Positions 59,872 to 64,000 of a stretch of DNA of 64,000 bases are shown in pieces. This DNA is from Deltaproteobacteria bacterium (GTDB taxonomy: Bacteria; SAR324; XYD2-FULL-50-16), in assembly GCA_018657625.1 (NCBI GenBank), contig JABHWU010000025.1, forward strand, positions 1 through 64,000, in the 5' to 3' direction. Made by a program: the position numbers and the translations under genes. The notes under the pieces are model-generated. The model searched no databases, had not been told where the DNA came from, and saw only the letters and a program-made list of their open reading frames with translations. Each line of letters begins with the position of its first letter. Position 1 is the first letter of the stretch.

Positions 59872-60055
59872 ATACATAAATTTGTAATTTCAGAATCTTA
59901 TAAAATATTTGTGGTAGCCTCAGGAAGTTCATTCAGGTGCAAATGTTATAAAACTATAGACTCTATTGCTTTATTACTTTATGATCACATTACAAATTTT
60001 AACCGATATTATTTATTCGACATAGATTCATTTAAAATAATAGAAAAGGAAACGT

Positions 60056-60814
60056 ATGGCTGAAAGTTCACAAACAGGCGGCAGTCATGAAAATGATGGT
60101 TTAAGAAAAAAGAGAAGAAAACTTGTTACCAAAGATGGAGAACCGGTTCGACGTCTTAAGAAAAGACCTCTAAAACGTAGACCCGCTGCACCTAAATCAG
60201 CAGCCCCTAAACCAGTAAAAGATACCCTGGGATTGATGTCTTCAGCCCGTTTTTCGGATCACATTGAACAGACAGACGAACGACTGACCAGAAAACCTGC
60301 ACCTGACCGCAAGTTAAAAAGACCACCCGGAGTTGAAGCAAGAACCAAAGGTAAAAAGCTTATCAAAAGAAAAGCCAGAAGAAAATTAACTCCGGAAGAA
60401 ATAGAAGCAAAACGACTAAAAAAAGAAGCTGAAGAGGCAGAAGCTGCTGCCGCAGAGGCTGAAGCAAAACTAACTGATGAAGAACGAGAACAGATAGCAA
60501 AAGAAGCTGAAATAGCCCGTCTGGAAGAGGAAAAAAAGCAAAAAGAGGCAGAAGAAAGATTGAGATTAGCAGAAGAAGAAAGAATAAGACTTGAGAAAGA
60601 AGAAGAGGCAAAACGCATAGAAGAAGAAAATGAAAGGCAGCAACAAGAGCGAGAGCGTATCTTTAAAAAAATAGAATATTACAAACCTAATTTAACAAAT
60701 GAAGAAAGAGCTCTTGCTGAAAAAATAGCGAGTGAAATGGTTCAAAGGAATATTAAATGGAATGGCTATATTTCGTTGCATAGTGGGATCGGTGGGGCAA
60801 TGTTGAGGGATTAG
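60056..60814 (+). CDS. Highly charged coiled-coil hypothetical protein
   Basis: The 252-residue cytoplasmic protein starts with basic, proline- and alanine-rich stretches (RRLKKRPLKRRPAAPKSAAP), has a long Glu/Lys/Ala/Arg coiled coil (about 110-205), and ends in a short folded domain (PNLTNEERALAEKIASEM...GYISLHSGIGGAMLRD). The start resembles nucleic-acid-binding tails; the middle resembles TolA/IF2-type linkers. Homology searching will be confounded by composition. It is divergent from the TetR gene and may share the operator. Confidence 0.7.
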   Translation: MAESSQTGGSHENDGLRKKRRKLVTKDGEPVRRLKKRPLKRRPAAPKSAAPKPVKDTLGLMSSARFSDHIEQTDERLTRKPAPDRKLKRPPGVEARTKGKKLIKRKARRKLTPEEIEAKRLKKEAEEAEAAAAEAEAKLTDEEREQIAKEAEIARLEEEKKQKEAEERLRLAEEERIRLEKEEEAKRIEEENERQQQERERIFKKIEYYKPNLTNEERALAEKIASEMVQRNIKWNGYISLHSGIGGAMLRD

Positions 60815-60857
60815 CCTGTTTTTTATGAAGTAATTAACAATAAAGAGAGCGGTAGAG

Positions 60858-61232
60858 TTGGTAGATAAAGATTCTGATGTCCGGAACAAACGACAGTTGG
60901 CTCGTAACAATTTTATTCATAACTTTACTGTCAATGATCAGCAATCAAAGGAAGAAATCGGAGATTTGGCTGATATTACACTAAAAGGTGTGATGCTGAT
61001 TTGCGATAGAATCATTGAAACTGATCGGGACTATATGCTGGAATTCGCCCCTGATAAAAAAATTATCAAAGATACTAAAATAAACTTTAGTGCCAGGGCT
61101 ATTCGCTGTATTGAAACAGAAATTCAGGAAATGTTTTCAGTCGGTTTTATCATTAACGATATTGATGATATTAGTAAAGAAAGCTTAAATGCATTGATTA
61201 ATGAGTACGGTCTGGATTGTAAGCAGCTATGA
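60858..61232 (+). CDS. PilZ-like domain protein
   Basis: The 124-residue protein begins with DVRNKRQLARNNF, a partial match to the RxxxR c-di-GMP motif of PilZ domains, followed by GDLADITLKGVMLICD, equivalent to the DxSxxG motif, and a beta barrel ending SVGFIINDID. It starts with TTG because no ATG lies between the upstream stop and the motif. Together with the HD-GYP protein it is the second c-di-GMP element of the window. It lies 43 bases downstream of the coiled-coil gene. Confidence 0.7.
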   Translation: MVDKDSDVRNKRQLARNNFIHNFTVNDQQSKEEIGDLADITLKGVMLICDRIIETDRDYMLEFAPDKKIIKDTKINFSARAIRCIETEIQEMFSVGFIINDIDDISKESLNALINEYGLDCKQL

Positions 61233-61248
61233 TATGAAGAAACAAAAC

Positions 61249-61273
61249 TGACCTACTCATAACCCGTAGGTCA
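61249..61273 (+). terminator. Hairpin after the PilZ-like gene
   Basis: TGACCTAC and GTAGGTCA form a perfect 8-base stem with a 9-base loop, 16 bases after the stop codon. No T-tract follows, so termination is uncertain. Confidence 0.4.
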
Positions 61274-61466
61274 ATATAGCCTGCCTTATCATTGAGGACT
61301 TTCCCATTTGCTACTTCTTTTTTGAAAACTATATAGCAAACTTCATCCATATTGACATCTACATTAGCCTTGGGGGATCTGTTTGAAAGCTCTTTAGAAC
61401 TGGTCTTGTGATTTCAAATAGATATCACAAGGCGTTACTTTTAGACGATAAGAAGAATGTTATTCG

Positions 61467-64000
61467 CTATAATCTAAATGGTGTTAAATTTAAATTGGCG
61501 ATATCTTTCCTGTTCTTTGCGATAATATCCTCACTTGAAACAGCTGCAATAGCATAATCTGTAATTAACCATTTACTTCCAGTATCTATCAGTTGCTGCT
61601 TTGTACAATTTAAGATGCCAGCTCTAAATTCTTCCCTCAGTTTTTTGGTTTTTCCTTTACGATTAAATATATATTCGGACATGGCTTTCCCTGCTGGTGA
61701 AAGGGGAGTATCCAGTTTACTGCATGTTTGAAGGATGGCTTCGGATACATCCTGATCTGTAAATTTTGCCGACTTCAACCAATCTAAAGTTTGATTGTAA
61801 ACGGAAAGTGTTCTTGCAAAATGAGGATCACGATAGGACACGAAAGTAAAAATTCCTTCATCAGCACCGTATCCTGTCATACCACCATAAGCACCGCCTT
61901 TTTCCCGGATTTCACTATGAATGAAACAGGACTTAATTAGTGTTGCCAAGACAGTTAGTATCGGGGCATCTGGATGAGCATAGGGAGCCGTTTTATAACA
62001 CTGTGCGATATAGGATACTGGTGTGGTTACCAAGCAGGAAGCACGTTGGTAGCTCAAATTAAAAACTGCATCTTCAGCGTTTGGAGCTTTAACTGAACCT
62101 GTTTTCAAATGGCTGGTTAAATTCGAAATTTCCTTATCAGCTTTTGTAAATTCTTTTTGATCACTAATAACTAAAATTGAAAGGTTATTGATCGCAAATA
62201 TTTTATTCAACCATAGGTTAAGTCGATCGATTTCTTCCTTTAATGCTTCATTGGTCATTTGTGTTAAAGTTTTCATGAACTGGATTTGTTTAATACCACT
62301 ATATGTTTCATCTATTTTTCCACTGGTACTAAGTCCGGAACCGGCTAACATCGAAGCATAACTATGACCGGCTTCAACGACAGAATTTAATAATGAGTTA
62401 GTCCTTTGGGCAATTAATGTTTTTATTCGTTCAATATCGCTAAAGTCCCAATTAGTTAATATTCGAGAAATAATATCAAAAAGTCTGGGAATATTTTCAT
62501 ATAAACACTTACCGGATATACTGAAAAAGTCAGTTAGATCTTTTTTTTCAGACAATTTCTTTTCAACGCCAATACTTGCTCCTATGCCGCCGGTATAACG
62601 ATTAATTAAGCTAGATAAAGCTTCATAGTTTAAACCATCTGCTCCCACATTTGGCAGTAAATAAGTGATTAAAGGCAACCAGATACGTTCCTCATCGGTT
62701 AGGTGATCAATCTTGAAATAAAGATTTGAATAAAAAATACCATTGGTTACACAATCGTAATAGGTCATCTGATAAGGGGTTTTATGCTCTTTAAAATGAT
62801 CTTTATATTTCAGTTTTTTTGGAATATCCTCTACCTTTAAACTCGGTAGGCAATTTAAATCTTCAACTTGTTCCTGCTGGTTTTTTAGGGCTGTTGTCGC
62901 GTCGATAATTTCTACTCTTTCATCTTCTGATAAACTGTTTTTAATGTCTTCCAATTGATTCTTTATTTTTGTATCACGTTTGTTTTCCAAGTCCCAATCT
63001 GGCTTTAAAACCACCTTAACCCGATGTTTGTTGTTTATGATGTATTTACGGATTTGTTTTTCCAGGAAGCCGGGTGTTTGAAGGTTTTCTTTAATCTTTA
63101 GCATTAGTGCATCAAAATCTACTGCTAATTGTGGATCACCACCATGAATCCAGGTCCCAAAAAATCTGAATAATAAATTTAAACTGTAGGGGAAATGGCC
63201 ACCACTGATTTCCCTGGTATCCAATTCCATTTGGTGAATTGCAGTATCTATCTGCTCCTGGGAAATGCCAACTGTTACAATCTCATTCATTGTATCTAAA
63301 ATTAATTTTTCAGCCACATCAATATTTTCATTGGTAACGCCTTGTAATCCAACGCTGAAAAAGGGTTCTTTGATTTCATCATCGAACCCTGTTGTATCCG
63401 CTAATGCTTTTCCCAGTTTTGATTCCAGTAACTTTTTCTTTAACGGCGCACCTGAATGTCCTAAAAGTACGAGATTTATAATCTGTAAGGATAAGATTTC
63501 AACGGGATCCGTTATGTTACAAGTTAACCAGGCCAGAGCAACATGATTTTTCTGTCCATCATCTTCAGCCCGATTCAGCGGATAAAAAGCAATACTTTCT
63601 TTTGGCGAATCAAATCGAATTTCATTTGGAACATTTGTTTGAACTTCAATTTTGTCGAATTTAGATAAAACTTGTGCATCTATCAGTTTTAAGCTTTTTT
63701 CTAAAGGAATGGTGCCATAGGTGTAAAAAAAACAGTTTGAAGGATGATAATGCGTCTGGTGAAAATCGATGAGTTGCTGATGAGACAAATTAACAATATC
63801 CTCAGGGTCACCTCCTGAATTATGTTTGTAAGTAACTGTAGGGAATAATAATTTACCGATTTCATAACTTAGAACTCTCCCCGGAGATGCCATGGCACCT
63901 TTCATTTCATTGAAAACAACACCTTTATATTGCAATTCTGATTCTGGATTTTTGGGGTCGCTAAATTCCAATCGATGCCCTTCCTGCTTAAAATTTAAGA
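61467..64000 (-). CDS. PreP-type M16C metallopeptidase (5' end outside window)
   Basis: The frame is open to the right edge (LKFKQEGHRLEFSDPKNPES), giving about 844 codons of an estimated 970-1000. It contains the PreP/Cym1 blocks QYKGVVFNEMKGAM, YHPSNCFFYTYGTI, EIREKGGAYGGMTGYG and FVSYRDPHFARTLSVY. The catalytic HxxEH lies before the window and cannot be checked. The enzyme degrades short unfolded peptides. It ends convergent with the PilZ-like gene. An apparent TTG start at 63971 is an artefact of the window edge. Confidence 0.95.
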   Translation of the reverse strand, partial: LNFKQEGHRLEFSDPKNPESELQYKGVVFNEMKGAMASPGRVLSYEIGKLLFPTVTYKHNSGGDPEDIVNLSHQQLIDFHQTHYHPSNCFFYTYGTIPLEKSLKLIDAQVLSKFDKIEVQTNVPNEIRFDSPKESIAFYPLNRAEDDGQKNHVALAWLTCNITDPVEILSLQIINLVLLGHSGAPLKKKLLESKLGKALADTTGFDDEIKEPFFSVGLQGVTNENIDVAEKLILDTMNEIVTVGISQEQIDTAIHQMELDTREISGGHFPYSLNLLFRFFGTWIHGGDPQLAVDFDALMLKIKENLQTPGFLEKQIRKYIINNKHRVKVVLKPDWDLENKRDTKIKNQLEDIKNSLSEDERVEIIDATTALKNQQEQVEDLNCLPSLKVEDIPKKLKYKDHFKEHKTPYQMTYYDCVTNGIFYSNLYFKIDHLTDEERIWLPLITYLLPNVGADGLNYEALSSLINRYTGGIGASIGVEKKLSEKKDLTDFFSISGKCLYENIPRLFDIISRILTNWDFSDIERIKTLIAQRTNSLLNSVVEAGHSYASMLAGSGLSTSGKIDETYSGIKQIQFMKTLTQMTNEALKEEIDRLNLWLNKIFAINNLSILVISDQKEFTKADKEISNLTSHLKTGSVKAPNAEDAVFNLSYQRASCLVTTPVSYIAQCYKTAPYAHPDAPILTVLATLIKSCFIHSEIREKGGAYGGMTGYGADEGIFTFVSYRDPHFARTLSVYNQTLDWLKSAKFTDQDVSEAILQTCSKLDTPLSPAGKAMSEYIFNRKGKTKKLREEFRAGILNCTKQQLIDTGSKWLITDYAIAAVSSEDIIAKNRKDIANLNLTPFRL

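Noticed and set aside
60259-60618. Minus-strand ORF of 119 residues rich in Ser/Ala/Phe
   Set aside because: It is the complement of a Glu/Lys/Ala coiled coil; the low-complexity sequence is a shadow.
63971-64000. Start of the PreP peptidase at the TTG at 63971
   Set aside because: The frame stays open with family-conserved residues to the window edge, and the catalytic N-terminal part is missing; the gene is truncated by the window.

Overview
The window is an AT-rich (roughly 37-38% GC by eye), gene-dense piece of a Gram-negative chromosome. Several gene types point to an aquatic, free-living deltaproteobacterium-like or SAR324-like organism: giant hybrid histidine kinases with periplasmic binding domains, a TRAP transporter with a TatT lipoprotein, an RND/LolA-like/beta-barrel export operon, TorT, RecN, glycogen phosphorylase and a PreP-type M16C peptidase. 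This lineage call is inference; no rRNA or other phylogenetic marker is in the window.

Region 1 (1-35972, all minus strand) is a sensory island of about 36 kb. In order of transcription (right to left) it holds a REC-histidine kinase, a REC-TerB-like regulator, a REC-HD-GYP phosphodiesterase, a broken sugar-type periplasmic binding protein, a kinase-less Cache-HAMP-PAS sensor, a TorT-like binding protein, a CHASE-like/4xPAS hybrid kinase with two receivers, a second kinase-less Cache-PAS sensor, a V4R-domain protein, a soluble HAMP/PAS hybrid kinase, a Schlafen/AlbA_2-type regulator, a family 3 binding protein, a 2326-residue hybrid kinase and a nucleotidyltransferase gene pair. A second giant kinase with five tandem SBP_bac_3 domains runs off the left edge. 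The three complete hybrid kinases end in HisKA-HATPase-REC-Hpt followed by an extra ~100-residue tail with the core [15 protein letters not shown]. Two further tail copies lie outside any kinase. One is an intact ORF just after the nucleotidyltransferase pair; the other is a decayed copy just after the AlbA_2 gene. The island has no classical HTH response regulator apart from the AlbA_2 protein, so likely outputs are c-di-GMP hydrolysis and protein-protein signalling.

Region 2 (36437-41043, plus) is a compact operon: a YiiX-like papain-fold protein, a sigma54 activator, recN, a membrane-anchored hypothetical protein and an MTH1187/YqgV thiamine-binding protein. Region 3 (41094-46076, minus) carries a degenerate M23 peptidase, a small membrane protein, glgP and a FecR-domain protein, with a long inverted repeat between the last two. 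Region 4 (46519-54234, plus) has two secreted hypothetical proteins, a TatT-DctP-DctQM TRAP operon ending in a clear terminator, and an EF-G paralogue. Region 5 (54294-59823, minus) is a TetR-controlled export operon (TetR, MMPL/RND, LolA-like, acidic-repeat beta-barrel). It has a double-palindrome operator in front and shares a bidirectional terminator with the EF-G paralogue. Region 6 (60056-64000) has a charged coiled-coil protein, a PilZ-like protein and a 5'-truncated PreP peptidase.

The most distinctive signal is the dispersed post-Hpt tail module, and the way two accessory cassettes each lie between two copies of it.
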